DNA from: Bacteroidota bacterium
Lineage (GTDB): Bacteria; Bacteroidota; Bacteroidia; Flavobacteriales; Schleiferiaceae
Assembly (NCBI GenBank): GCA_005786915.1
Contig: SYCM01000111.1
Coordinates: 1 to 14,613, forward strand
DNA length: 14,613 bases
Direction: 5' to 3'
Translations under genes and position numbers: made by a program
Part shown: in pieces, positions 1-7,072 of the stretch
Layout of the letters: each line of letters begins with the position of its first letter
Numbering within the stretch: the stretch's first letter is position 1
Notes under the pieces: model-generated
Told to the model about the DNA's origin: nothing
What the model saw: only the letters and a program-made list of their open reading frames with translations
The model's database searches: none

Positions 1-1053
1 GAGGCCATCGCCTTGCCCACCGACTACTCGGCCCGCATCGCCCGCGAAACCCAAATCCGCATCCAGCAGCGCACCGGAATTACGCGCTTTGTGGACCCCT
101 TGGGCGGAAGCGTCGCGGTCGAACAGCGAACCGCCGAGCTCATGGAACGCGCCTGGGCGCTGATTCAAGAGGTAGAGGCCCTGGGCGGAATGACCAAAGC
201 CATCGAAGCCGGACTGCCCAAGCTGCGCATCGAAGAAGCCGCCGCCGCGAAGCAGGCGCGGCTGGATTCCGTGCAGGATGTGCTCGTGGGCGTCAACGCC
301 TTCAAAGCCGAAGACGACACCGAACTCGAGATCCTCGAGGTCGACAACCGCGCCGTGCTCGCCAGCCAGGTCGAGCGGCTCCAGCACCTGCGCGCCCACC
401 GCGACCCGCAGGCCGTGGCCCAAGCGCTTGAGGCGCTTGAAGCGGCGGCCCGAAGCGGCCAAGGCAACCTGCTCGACCTCAGCGTGCAAGCGGCCCGAGT
501 TCGCGCTACCTTAGGTGAAATCTCTGACGCCCTCGAGCGCGCCTTTGGCCGCTACCAAGCCCAACTCCACATGGTCCACGGAGTTTACGCCCGCGAATCC
601 GCCCAAGACGGCCAACTGGCCGAAGTCCGCGCCCTTGCCGACAAATTTGCCGCGCGCTACGGCCGCCGTCCGCGCCTGCTCGTCGCCAAAATGGGCCAGG
701 ACGGCCACGACCGCGGCGCCAAGGTCATTGCCACGGGCTTTGCCGACCTGGGCTTCGACATTGACCTCGGCCCGCTGTTTCAAACCCCCGAAGAAGTGGC
801 CCAGCAGGCCGTCGAGAACGACGTGCATTGGGTGGGCGTGAGCTCCCTGGCGGCGGGCCACAAAACCTTGGTGCCCCAACTGGTCGCCGCGCTGGCGGCC
901 ATGGGTCGGCCCGACATTCAGGTCGCTGTGGGCGGAGTGATCCCGCGCCCGGACTACGACGCGCTCTTCGCAGCGGGGGCCGTCGCCGTGTTTGGCCCCG
1001 GAACGCCCGTGGTCGCTTCGGCCCGAAAACTGCTTGAGCAAGCCTTGGCCTAG
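1..1053 (+). CDS. mutB: Methylmalonyl-CoA mutase large subunit, C-terminal part (5' truncated by window edge)
   Basis: The enzyme interconverts succinyl-CoA and (R)-methylmalonyl-CoA using adenosylcobalamin, in cytosolic propionate/methylmalonyl-CoA metabolism. The reading frame is open from base 1, so the gene enters from the left. About 350 residues are present, roughly the second half of a family of about 700 residues. The visible N-terminal part carries the end of the catalytic barrel (ALPTDYSARIARETQI, then GGMTKAIEAGLPKLRIEEAA). After a linker comes the B12-binding domain, from about residue 215, with the signature DGHDRG at residues 234-239; H236 is the expected lower cobalt ligand. 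The domain ends with GGVIP and VFGPGT. The stop TAG is followed after 4 nt by meaB, its chaperone, which fits an operon. The small subunit, if present, would lie upstream. A TTG at base 13 is an internal Leu codon, not a start. Confidence 0.96.
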   Translation, partial: EAIALPTDYSARIARETQIRIQQRTGITRFVDPLGGSVAVEQRTAELMERAWALIQEVEALGGMTKAIEAGLPKLRIEEAAAAKQARLDSVQDVLVGVNAFKAEDDTELEILEVDNRAVLASQVERLQHLRAHRDPQAVAQALEALEAAARSGQGNLLDLSVQAARVRATLGEISDALERAFGRYQAQLHMVHGVYARESAQDGQLAEVRALADKFAARYGRRPRLLVAKMGQDGHDRGAKVIATGFADLGFDIDLGPLFQTPEEVAQQAVENDVHWVGVSSLAAGHKTLVPQLVAALAAMGRPDIQVAVGGVIPRPDYDALFAAGAVAVFGPGTPVVASARKLLEQALA

Positions 1054-1057
1054 CGCG

Positions 1058-2035
1058 ATGAACGGCCCCCACTGGACTCCCCAAGAATGGGCCGATGGCA
1101 TTCGCCGGGCCGACCGGGCCTTTCTTGGGCGCGCGCTCAGCTTGGTTGAAAGTTCGCTCGAAGCCGACGTCCAACGCGCTTCTGAGCTCTTTGCGGCGCT
1201 CGGTGCCGCCCCCGAATCCAGCTTTCGCCTCGCCATAACCGGCAACCCCGGAGCGGGCAAGAGCACCCTTACCGAAGCCCTGGGGCTGCGCTGGGCCGAG
1301 TCGGGCCATAAAGTGGCCGTGCTCGCCGTCGACCCCTCGAGCAGCCTCCACCGCGGAAGCATTTTGGGCGACAAAACCCGCATGGAGCAGCTCAGCAAGC
1401 ACCCCAATGCCTTCATTCGTCCGGTGGCGAGCGGCGGACAGCTGGGCGGGGTGGCCGCCTCGACCCGCGCGGCCATGGCCCTACTCGAGTACGCCGGCTA
1501 CACCCGATTGGTACTCGAGACCGTGGGCGTCGGCCAAAACGAAACCGACGCGGCGCACTACGTCGACGCCATGCTCCTGCTCGCGCTCCCCAATGCGGGC
1601 GACGAGGTGCAGGGCATCAAGCGCGGAATCATGGAATGCGCCGACCTCATCGCCGTCAACAAGTGCGACGGCAGCCTGGTCGAGGCCGGTGCTCGGGCTG
1701 CGGGCCAGCTGCGCGAAAGCCTCAACTGGTTTGGGCGCGACGACGGATGGAAGGTGCCGGTGCTCGCCCTGAGCGCCCAGCAGGGCCAGGGGCTGCCCGA
1801 GCTCGACGAAGCCCTCGAGCGCTTCGAGCGTTGGGTTCGGGGAACCGGCCAATTCGACGCGCGGCGCGCGCAGCAGCGCGCGCACGCTTGGGACGAAGCC
1901 TGGGGGCAGTTCCTCGCAACTTGGGCCGAGGGGCAGCCGGAGCTCCAGAGCGCCAAAGCCCAAGCCAAGTCCGCGTTTGACCAAGGCCAGAACGCCCAAG
2001 CCGCCCTGCGGGCCGCGTTTTATCCTAAAAAGTAG
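1058..2035 (+). CDS. meaB: MeaB/ArgK family GTPase, methylmalonyl-CoA mutase chaperone
   Basis: This G3E-class P-loop GTPase gates adenosylcobalamin delivery to methylmalonyl-CoA mutase and protects the enzyme from inactivation (human homologue MMAA). The protein has 325 residues, normal for the family. Visible motifs are Walker A GNPGAGKS at residues 62-69, AVDPSS followed by GSILGDKTRM, SGGQLGGVA, the switch region ETVGVGQNE, GDEVQGIKRGIMECADL, and the guanine-specificity motif NKCD at 201-204. I chose the ATG 4 nt after the mutB stop because this gives the normal MeaB N-terminus. An upstream in-frame ATG at 992 lies inside mutB and would add unrelated residues. No Shine-Dalgarno is visible. 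The TAG stop directly abuts the stop of the opposing gene. Immediate linkage to mutB strongly supports the role. Confidence 0.96.
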   Translation: MNGPHWTPQEWADGIRRADRAFLGRALSLVESSLEADVQRASELFAALGAAPESSFRLAITGNPGAGKSTLTEALGLRWAESGHKVAVLAVDPSSSLHRGSILGDKTRMEQLSKHPNAFIRPVASGGQLGGVAASTRAAMALLEYAGYTRLVLETVGVGQNETDAAHYVDAMLLLALPNAGDEVQGIKRGIMECADLIAVNKCDGSLVEAGARAAGQLRESLNWFGRDDGWKVPVLALSAQQGQGLPELDEALERFERWVRGTGQFDARRAQQRAHAWDEAWGQFLATWAEGQPELQSAKAQAKSAFDQGQNAQAALRAAFYPKK

Positions 2036-2557
2036 CTAGAACTCGTAGGCCACTTCGGCCTTGAGGTGCTTGAGCGCTGCCTGCGTCGGCAGCTGCTTGA
2101 GCTCCATCGACGCGTTGAGCAGCGCCTTGGAAAGCTCTGCTCCGCTGGCGTCGGGGGCCAGCTGCGCCGACACGGTATTCAGCAGCGACGCCGTGGCTGA
2201 CTTGGCTGTCGTTACGTAGTCCCAGACCTCGTCGCTGACGTAAATCTGCTGGCTCAGGTTGTGCTCGTATTCGTCGCGAATCGACTTTTGAAGCAAAAGC
2301 AGGTATTCCGCATTGGTCAGCGTCCCGGCCTTCACCCGCACCACCAGCGAGTTGGGACTGATCCGCTCCAAGAACAGCGCCAGCCGCTCGTAGGCCTGCA
2401 GCCGAAGCGGTAGGGCTTGGCGCTGGTTTTGCGCGCGATGTTCCGCTCGACGGCGGCGATCTTCGTTGTCAAAGTAGCTCGACATCATGAGGTAGACTGC
2501 GATTAAAATCAGCAGCGACGGGAACACGAAGCGAAACGTATCAAGAAAAACGTCCAT
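2036..2557 (-). CDS. Conserved Bacteroidota membrane-anchored protein of unknown function
   Basis: The protein has 173 residues and no known function. Residues about 8-27 (VFPSLLILIAVYLMMSSYF) form one hydrophobic membrane segment. A basic stretch follows (EDRRRRAEHRAQNQRQ), then a soluble helical domain with ALPLRLQAYERLALFLERI, EYEHNLSQQIYVSDEVWDYV and a lysine/glutamate-rich end. The charge pattern suggests the C-terminal domain is cytoplasmic. I recall proteins with the same LPLRLQAYER...LFLERI core as a family confined to Bacteroidota, possibly catalogued as DUF7935; that name is from memory and unchecked. The gene stands alone on the minus strand. Its stop abuts the meaB stop, and its start is 46 bp from the divergent aminotransferase start. 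A GATATTTG box 4 nt before the ATG may be its promoter. Coding is supported by the intact frame filling the gap exactly and by the recognisable core. Confidence 0.85.
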   Translation of the reverse strand: MDVFLDTFRFVFPSLLILIAVYLMMSSYFDNEDRRRRAEHRAQNQRQALPLRLQAYERLALFLERISPNSLVVRVKAGTLTNAEYLLLLQKSIRDEYEHNLSQQIYVSDEVWDYVTTAKSATASLLNTVSAQLAPDASGAELSKALLNASMELKQLPTQAALKHLKAEVAYEF

Positions 2558-2561
2558 GCCC

Positions 2562-2569
2562 CAAATATC
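2562..2569 (-). promoter_or_regulatory. Candidate -7 promoter element for the minus-strand membrane protein gene
   Basis: Read on the minus strand this is GATATTTG, one mismatch from the Bacteroidota -7 consensus TAnnTTTG, ending 4 nt before the ATG at 2557. If used, transcription would start at or next to the start codon, giving a leaderless mRNA. I see no good -33 TTTG at the expected distance. The call rests on position and on the similar arrangement upstream of aspC and rpe. Confidence 0.35.
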
Positions 2570-2590
2570 GGGGCGTTTCGTTCAAAATCG

Positions 2591-2598
2591 TACTTTTG
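2591..2598 (+). promoter_or_regulatory. Bacteroidota -7 promoter element for the aminotransferase operon
   Basis: TACTTTTG matches the Bacteroidota sigma-A -7 consensus TAnnTTTG exactly. It ends 5 nt before the in-frame GTG at 2604, which I take as the aminotransferase start. Transcription is expected to begin a few bases downstream of the box, so the mRNA would be leaderless or nearly so. No clear -33 TTTG is present 19-21 bp upstream. Confidence 0.6.
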
Positions 2599-2603
2599 AC
2601 TCC

Positions 2604-3782
2604 GTGATTTCTCGCTTATCAGACCGCGTGAACGCAATGGCCCTCCCGATGACCATTGCAATGGCCAAAAAAAGCCGCGCACTACAGGAACAGGGACTCG
2701 ACATCATCAGCCTCAGCCTTGGCGAGCCCGATTTTGACACCCCCGATTTGGCCAAAGCCGCCGGAATCGAAGGCATCGAGCAGAACTTTTCGCACTACAT
2801 GCCGGTGAGCGGCTACGTCGACGTGCGCGACGCCGTTGCGCTGAAGTTTGCGCGCGACAACCAATTGACCTACACCCGCAACCAGATTGTGGTCAGCACC
2901 GGCGCCAAGCAGTCCATCGCCAACCTGATGATGGCCCTGGTGAATCCGGGCGACGAAGTGGTGATTCCGGCGCCCTTTTGGGTAAGCTACAACGACTTGG
3001 CCGAGTTCTGCGGCGCCACGGTGGTGAGCCCGGTGGCCGGTCGCGAGCAGGGATTCAAAATCACCCCCGACCAGCTGCGCCAAGCGCTCAGCCCCAAGTC
3101 CAAAGTGTTCATTTTCAGCAGCCCCAACAACCCGAGCGGCGCGATGTACCGCCAAGACGAGCTCGAAGCCTTGGCGGCGGTGCTCCGGGACTTCCCCAAC
3201 GTGGTGGTGGTCGCTGACGAGATCTACGAATACTTGAGCTACGGAGAAGTTCCGCACTACAGCTTTGCGCGCATCGACGGCATGTTCGACCGCACCGCCA
3301 CCGTCAACGGCATGTCGAAGGGCTACGCCATGACCGGCTGGCGCCTCGGATTCATGGGCGCCCCCGAGTGGCTGGCCGAGGCCTGCGACAAGGTTCAGTC
3401 CCAGTTCACCAGCGGCGCGAGCAGCATCGCCCAGCGGGCGGCACGGGCTGCCCTGCTCGCCGGACCCCAACCCGTGCAGTACATGGTCGAGGCCTTTAAA
3501 GCGCGCCGCGACCGCTTCGTGCAGGCGCTGAAGGGCGCGTCCAAGCTCTGCGTCGACACGCCGCCCGGAGCCTTCTACGCCTACGTCGACGTGCGCGCCT
3601 ACCTGAGCGACGCCTACCCCACCTCCAACGATTTGGTCCTGTACCTCCTCGAGCACGGCGTGGCTGGGGTGCCCGGAGAGGCCTTTGGCACGCCCGGCTA
3701 CCTCCGCTTCAGCTACGCGGCGAGCCCAACCGACCTGGACCGCGCGGCCGAGCGCATCGTTAAGGCCCTGAACGCCCTCTAG
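2604..3782 (+). CDS. aspC: Pyridoxal-phosphate aminotransferase, aspartate aminotransferase family (class Ib)
   Basis: A fold-type I PLP enzyme, probably cytosolic aspartate:2-oxoglutarate transaminase; some relatives prefer other amino acids or prephenate. Motifs are SLGEPDFDTPD near the N-terminus, YMPVSGYVDVRDAVA, SSPNNPSG (substrate/cofactor Asn), VVADEIYEYLSYG (Asp and Tyr contacting PLP) and NGMSKGYAMTGWRLGF, in which K239 is the PLP Schiff-base lysine. The C-terminal arm has PGEAFG and LRFSYA. The frame opens at an ATG at 2556, but family members begin just before LSDR. I therefore chose GTG 2604 (392 residues, a typical length), which also lies 5 nt after an exact -7 box; starting at 2556 would put the promoter inside the gene. 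The next gene, trkH, begins 1 nt after the stop, indicating co-transcription. The family is certain; the substrate is inferred. Confidence 0.93.
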   Translation: MISRLSDRVNAMALPMTIAMAKKSRALQEQGLDIISLSLGEPDFDTPDLAKAAGIEGIEQNFSHYMPVSGYVDVRDAVALKFARDNQLTYTRNQIVVSTGAKQSIANLMMALVNPGDEVVIPAPFWVSYNDLAEFCGATVVSPVAGREQGFKITPDQLRQALSPKSKVFIFSSPNNPSGAMYRQDELEALAAVLRDFPNVVVVADEIYEYLSYGEVPHYSFARIDGMFDRTATVNGMSKGYAMTGWRLGFMGAPEWLAEACDKVQSQFTSGASSIAQRAARAALLAGPQPVQYMVEAFKARRDRFVQALKGASKLCVDTPPGAFYAYVDVRAYLSDAYPTSNDLVLYLLEHGVAGVPGEAFGTPGYLRFSYAASPTDLDRAAERIVKALNAL

Positions 3783-3783
3783 C

Positions 3784-5613
3784 ATGTCCACGCGGATCCG
3801 CACCACCGTCAACCAACTCCGCGAGCGCATCAACCTGCGCATCTACGACAGCAAGCCCTTTGTAACCAAGTTCTTGCGCTACCTGAGCGTGCCCCTATCG
3901 CTCACGGCGGTGGCCGCGCTCATTTTCTCCTTTGGGTACTCGCTCGACCTCGACCAAAAACTGTGGGTCGACTTCATCCTCAAGTCCACCATCGGATTTT
4001 ACATCTTCAAGTACTTCTCTGAACTCTTCTACGACTTCAGTCCGCCCGACTACGTGCGGCGCACGCGCTTCGAATTTGTGCTGATGTGCTACATGCTCGC
4101 CAACATCTTGGCGGTCAACATCTTTCACATCGAACTCACCCAAAGTTTGGGCGACTGGCTGGGCATCAAGAGCTTCGCCGACCTCTTCATGCTCGTCGTG
4201 CAGGGCTACTTTTTAATCTTCGTCGCCCTGGAATTGGGCAAGGCGAGCCGCCTGCTTCCGCACCTCAAAATCAGCCCGCCGACGCTGCTCGTCATGAGCT
4301 TTGGCTTGATCACGGCGCTCGGAGCCGGCCTTCTCATGATGCCTGAAATGTCGACGACGCCCGGCGGAATTTCAGCCATGGACGCCTTTTTCACTAGCGT
4401 TTCGGCCGTCTGCGTCACCGGACTCAGCACCATCGACGTGGCCACCGTGCTGACGTTTAAGGGCCAAACCGTGCTCATGATTCTGATTCAGCTCGGCGGA
4501 CTCAACTTCATCACCTTCGCTTCGATTTTTGCGCTGCTGGCCAATCCAGGGGTGGGAACGCGATACAAGAGCATGCTGCAGTCCAACTACTCAGTGGACT
4601 CGCTCGAATCCAGCGTGCTGCTGACCGGCCAAATCATTCGATTCAGCTTGCTTTTTGAACTCATTTCGGCGGTCCTTCTCTACTTCTCCTGGGGCGCCCG
4701 CCACTTCGAGAGCTTTGGCGAGCAAATCTTCCACTCGCTCTTTCACTCGGTCAGCGCGTTCAACAACGCGGGTTTTTCGCTGTACACGGGCGGACTCGCC
4801 GACGCGGCCCTCGGCACCAACGTGCCGCTCGGCGTGGTCATTGCCTTCACCATCATTTTAGGCGGACTCGGATTCAGCCCCATTTCTGAAATGTTCAGCG
4901 TGCAGTCGCGCTCCTACCGCCGTTCGCGGCCGTGGATTCACTACTCGGTCAACACCAAAATCGCCGTGTATGCGGTGCTGGTCCTTGTGCCCTTCGGAAC
5001 CCTTGCCTTCTTCCTGCTCGAGCAGCACGGAGTGCTTCGCGACCTCGGCCCGGGCGTTCAGTGGTACCATGCCTTTTTCTCGTCGGTCACCACCCGCACG
5101 GCCGGCTTCAACACGATCGACTTTGGCGCCGTGGCCCTCCCTACCCTTTTGGTGGTCATGCTGCTGATGTTCATTGGCGGATCCTCAGGCTCCACCGCGG
5201 GCGGGGTCAAAACCAGCACCTTTGCGCTCGTCTTCATGAACGCCATGGCCACCATCCGCGGCAAAAAGCGCGTGGAACTCTTCAGGCAAACCATTTCGGT
5301 GGAGCTCCTCAACCTCGCCCTCAGCGCGTTTTTGTTTTCGACGTCGGTCATCGCCCTCGGAACCTTTGCCCTGGCCATCACCGACGGCCACTTCGGCCTG
5401 GCGCGCATCGCCTTTGAAGAGGTGTCGGCCTTTTGCACCGTCGGACTGTCCACGGGCATCACCGCCCAATTCAGCGACGCGGGCAAAATCATTTTGATGA
5501 TCTCGATGCTCATCGGTCGGGTGGGAACCATTACCCTTGCCTTTGCGTTGACCTCTAAGCGCAAGGATTCCCAAGATTACCGATACCCCAAAGCCAGCGT
5601 TCAAGTAGGATAA
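3784..5613 (+). CDS. trkH: TrkH/KtrB family potassium uptake transporter with N-terminal membrane extension
   Basis: An inner-membrane K+ channel-like translocator of the superfamily of K+ transporters, 609 residues. Four pore-loop repeats are visible, each with its selectivity glycine: SVSAVCVTGLS (G213), SVSAFNNAGF (G330), SVTTRTAGFN (G441) and SAFCTVGLS (G554). Other family marks are GGLNF after the first repeat and GGSSGSTAGGVKTST in the third. Typical KtrB proteins have about 450 residues. Here the first ~160 residues form an extension with about four predicted membrane segments (roughly residues 34-52, 64-84, 96-117, 130-150) before the core starts near residue 165. A cytosolic NAD/ATP-binding partner (TrkA/KtrA) would be expected, but none is encoded in this window. 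The gene starts 1 nt after aspC and its TAA stop overlaps the ubiE ATG (TAATG), indicating translational coupling. Confidence 0.94.
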   Translation: MSTRIRTTVNQLRERINLRIYDSKPFVTKFLRYLSVPLSLTAVAALIFSFGYSLDLDQKLWVDFILKSTIGFYIFKYFSELFYDFSPPDYVRRTRFEFVLMCYMLANILAVNIFHIELTQSLGDWLGIKSFADLFMLVVQGYFLIFVALELGKASRLLPHLKISPPTLLVMSFGLITALGAGLLMMPEMSTTPGGISAMDAFFTSVSAVCVTGLSTIDVATVLTFKGQTVLMILIQLGGLNFITFASIFALLANPGVGTRYKSMLQSNYSVDSLESSVLLTGQIIRFSLLFELISAVLLYFSWGARHFESFGEQIFHSLFHSVSAFNNAGFSLYTGGLADAALGTNVPLGVVIAFTIILGGLGFSPISEMFSVQSRSYRRSRPWIHYSVNTKIAVYAVLVLVPFGTLAFFLLEQHGVLRDLGPGVQWYHAFFSSVTTRTAGFNTIDFGAVALPTLLVVMLLMFIGGSSGSTAGGVKTSTFALVFMNAMATIRGKKRVELFRQTISVELLNLALSAFLFSTSVIALGTFALAITDGHFGLARIAFEEVSAFCTVGLSTGITAQFSDAGKIILMISMLIGRVGTITLAFALTSKRKDSQDYRYPKASVQVG

Positions 5614-6338
5614 TGAGCCACGTCAAACCGTATAGCCCCGACGGCTCCAAAAAGGAACAAGTAGCCGAAATGTTCAATGCGATTTCGCCGAAGTACGATG
5701 CCCTCAACCGCATCTTGTCGGTCGGAATCGACCAGATTTGGCGCCGCAAAACCGTGCGCGAAATCCGCGCCTCCGGAGCCAGCCAAATTCTCGACGTCGC
5801 CACCGGCACGGCTGACCTCGCGCTGGCGCTGGCCGACCGCATCCCGGGCGCTCAGGTCGTGGGCGTCGACATCTCCGCCGGCATGCTCGACGTGGGCCGC
5901 CAAAAAGTCCGCGCCCGCCGCCAAGACGGCCGCGTGCGCCTCGACCTCGGCGACGGCGAACAGCTCCCTTACGAAGACGGCCAGTTTGGTGCCGTCACCG
6001 TGGCCTTTGGCGTGCGCAATTTTGAGAACCTGGAGCAGGGGCTGCGCGACATGCACCGCGTGCTCCAACCGGGCGGAACCCTCGCCGTCCTCGAGTTTTC
6101 GCAGCCTACTTCGTGGCCCTTCCGCCCGCTGTACCTGTTTTACTTCAAAAACATTTTGCCGCGCATCGGCCGCTTGATTTCCAAAGACGCCTCGGCCTAC
6201 ACCTACCTTCCCGACAGCGTGGAGGCCTTTCCCTACGGCGAGGCTTTTGCGTCCAAGCTGCGCGACGCCGGATTCCGCAGCGTGCGCATTCGCCCGCTCA
6301 CCCTGGGCATCGCCAGTTTGTACGTCGCCCTAAAATAA
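5613..6338 (+). CDS. ubiE: Demethylmenaquinone methyltransferase UbiE/MenG
   Basis: This SAM-dependent C-methyltransferase makes menaquinone from demethylmenaquinone, the last step of respiratory quinone synthesis. The length, 241 residues, is usual. Family signatures are FNAISPKYDALNRILSVGID followed by WRRK near the N-terminus, the SAM motif I LDVATGTADLAL, GVDISAGML (acidic residue binding the SAM ribose), the post-I region DGEQLPYEDGQF, VTVAFGVRNFENL (the classic ubiE/COQ5 signature), and RVLQPGGTLAVLEFS. The C-terminal part has TYLPDSVEAFP and G...LTLGIASLYV. The ATG overlaps the trkH stop by one base, so its translation is probably coupled. porT follows after 26 nt. ubiE next to porT is, from memory, a common arrangement in Flavobacteriia. 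Since this phylum uses menaquinone, MenG is the more precise role name. Confidence 0.96.
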   Translation: MSHVKPYSPDGSKKEQVAEMFNAISPKYDALNRILSVGIDQIWRRKTVREIRASGASQILDVATGTADLALALADRIPGAQVVGVDISAGMLDVGRQKVRARRQDGRVRLDLGDGEQLPYEDGQFGAVTVAFGVRNFENLEQGLRDMHRVLQPGGTLAVLEFSQPTSWPFRPLYLFYFKNILPRIGRLISKDASAYTYLPDSVEAFPYGEAFASKLRDAGFRSVRIRPLTLGIASLYVALK

Positions 6339-6343
6339 TCGGG

Positions 6344-6351
6344 GACTTTTG
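6344..6351 (+). promoter_or_regulatory. Weak candidate -7 promoter element for porT
   Basis: GACTTTTG differs from TAnnTTTG by one base. It sits in the short ubiE-porT gap, 13 nt before the porT ATG. A TTTG at 6317-6320, inside the end of ubiE, could serve as a -33 element, though the 23-bp spacing is at the long end. porT may simply be read from the upstream operon. Confidence 0.3.
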
Positions 6352-6364
6352 CCGTTCTAAGCTC

Positions 6365-7045
6365 ATGCGAACCTGGCTTCTCGCACTCGGACTGGTCGTT
6401 GCGGCGCCTGCCTTCGGGCAAACGCCCAACCTTCCGCGCTTTGACCAAAAGCCGCTGCACTTCGGCTTTTTTCTCGGAATCAGCCAGCTCGACTTCGCCG
6501 TGCAGCACGCGCCCACCTGGCCCGAGGGCATCTACCACGTCGTTCCCCAGTCGAGCCCTGGCTACCTCGTGGGCATCATTTCAGACGTTCGCCTCAGCCC
6601 CTACCTCAACATGCGGGTTAACCCCACCTACGTCGCGGGCGAACGCAGCCTGTTGATCGACGGGGTCGACCGCGCCACCGGAATCCGGGACTGGTACACC
6701 CGCCGAGTAGAATCCTCCCTGGTGCGCTTGCCGGTCGAGCTCAAATGGAAGTCGGAGCGCATCGGCAACCACCGCTGGTTCGTGCTCGGAGCCCTTCACG
6801 CCACCTACGACCTCGGCAGCAAAGCCAAGGTCGTGGACGACCGCCTCTTCAAGCTGCAGCCCGTCGACTACGGCTTTGACCTCGCCCTCGGGACCGACCT
6901 GTACTTTGAATTCTTCAAGCTCTCTCCCCAGCTCCGCTGGAGCTTTGGGCTCGGCAACCTGCACGTCGACGACGACACCAAGCTCTCGGCGTCGCTGCCG
7001 GTGGTTCGCCACCGCAGCCAGGACTACGTATTTACCTTCGAGTAG
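6365..7045 (+). CDS. porT: PorT family outer-membrane protein, type IX secretion system component
   Basis: PorT (SprT in gliding flavobacteria) is an outer-membrane beta-barrel-like protein needed for type IX secretion. The protein has 226 residues. A signal peptide (MRTWLLALGLVVAAPAFG, predicted cleavage before Q19) is followed by NLPRFDQKPLHFGFFLGI, the characteristic mature start of this family. The rest is alternating beta-strand sequence: SPGYLVGIISDVRLSPYLNMRVNPTY, RRVESSLVRLPVELKWKSER, GNHRWFVLGALHATYDLG and LYFEFFKLSPQLRWSFGLGN. The ATG at 6365 is chosen because it begins a clean signal peptide; the frame extends further up but only into ubiE. Its place after ubiE supports the name. 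No other secretion components (porU, V, K, L, M, N, sov) lie in the window, as is usual since porT is often separate. Confidence 0.85.
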   Translation: MRTWLLALGLVVAAPAFGQTPNLPRFDQKPLHFGFFLGISQLDFAVQHAPTWPEGIYHVVPQSSPGYLVGIISDVRLSPYLNMRVNPTYVAGERSLLIDGVDRATGIRDWYTRRVESSLVRLPVELKWKSERIGNHRWFVLGALHATYDLGSKAKVVDDRLFKLQPVDYGFDLALGTDLYFEFFKLSPQLRWSFGLGNLHVDDDTKLSASLPVVRHRSQDYVFTFE

Positions 7046-7051
7046 CGAGCG

Positions 7052-7072
7052 GCTAGCTGCTAGTTGCTAGCT
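7052..7072. repeat. Three-copy 7-bp tandem repeat (GCTAGYT) giving stop codons in all six frames
   Basis: The units are GCTAGCT, GCTAGTT and GCTAGCT, lying between the convergent porT and RNA methyltransferase genes. Each unit contains the palindrome CTAG, hence TAG on both strands. Because 7 is not a multiple of 3, the three copies place TAG in every frame on each strand (+ strand at 7054, 7061, 7068; - strand from 7055, 7062, 7069). The last one is the actual stop of the minus-strand gene. The outer GCTAGC copies can also pair as a 6-bp hairpin with an 8-nt loop. There is no T-tract, so it does not look like a normal intrinsic terminator. Confidence 0.8.

Noticed and set aside
992..1057. 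In-frame N-terminal extension of meaB starting at ATG 992
   Set aside because: It lies inside mutB, adds non-family residues, and the ATG at 1058 gives the normal MeaB start in a tight operon spacing.
511..1476. Minus-strand open frame (321 codons) spanning the mutB-meaB junction
   Set aside because: It crosses two well-identified genes in antisense and shows no motifs.
2682..3842. Long minus-strand open frame (386 codons) opposite the aminotransferase
   Set aside because: It is antisense to a gene with all PLP-enzyme motifs, its translation has no recognisable domain and is biased to Val/Gly/Arg/His, and long antisense frames are common in GC-rich DNA.
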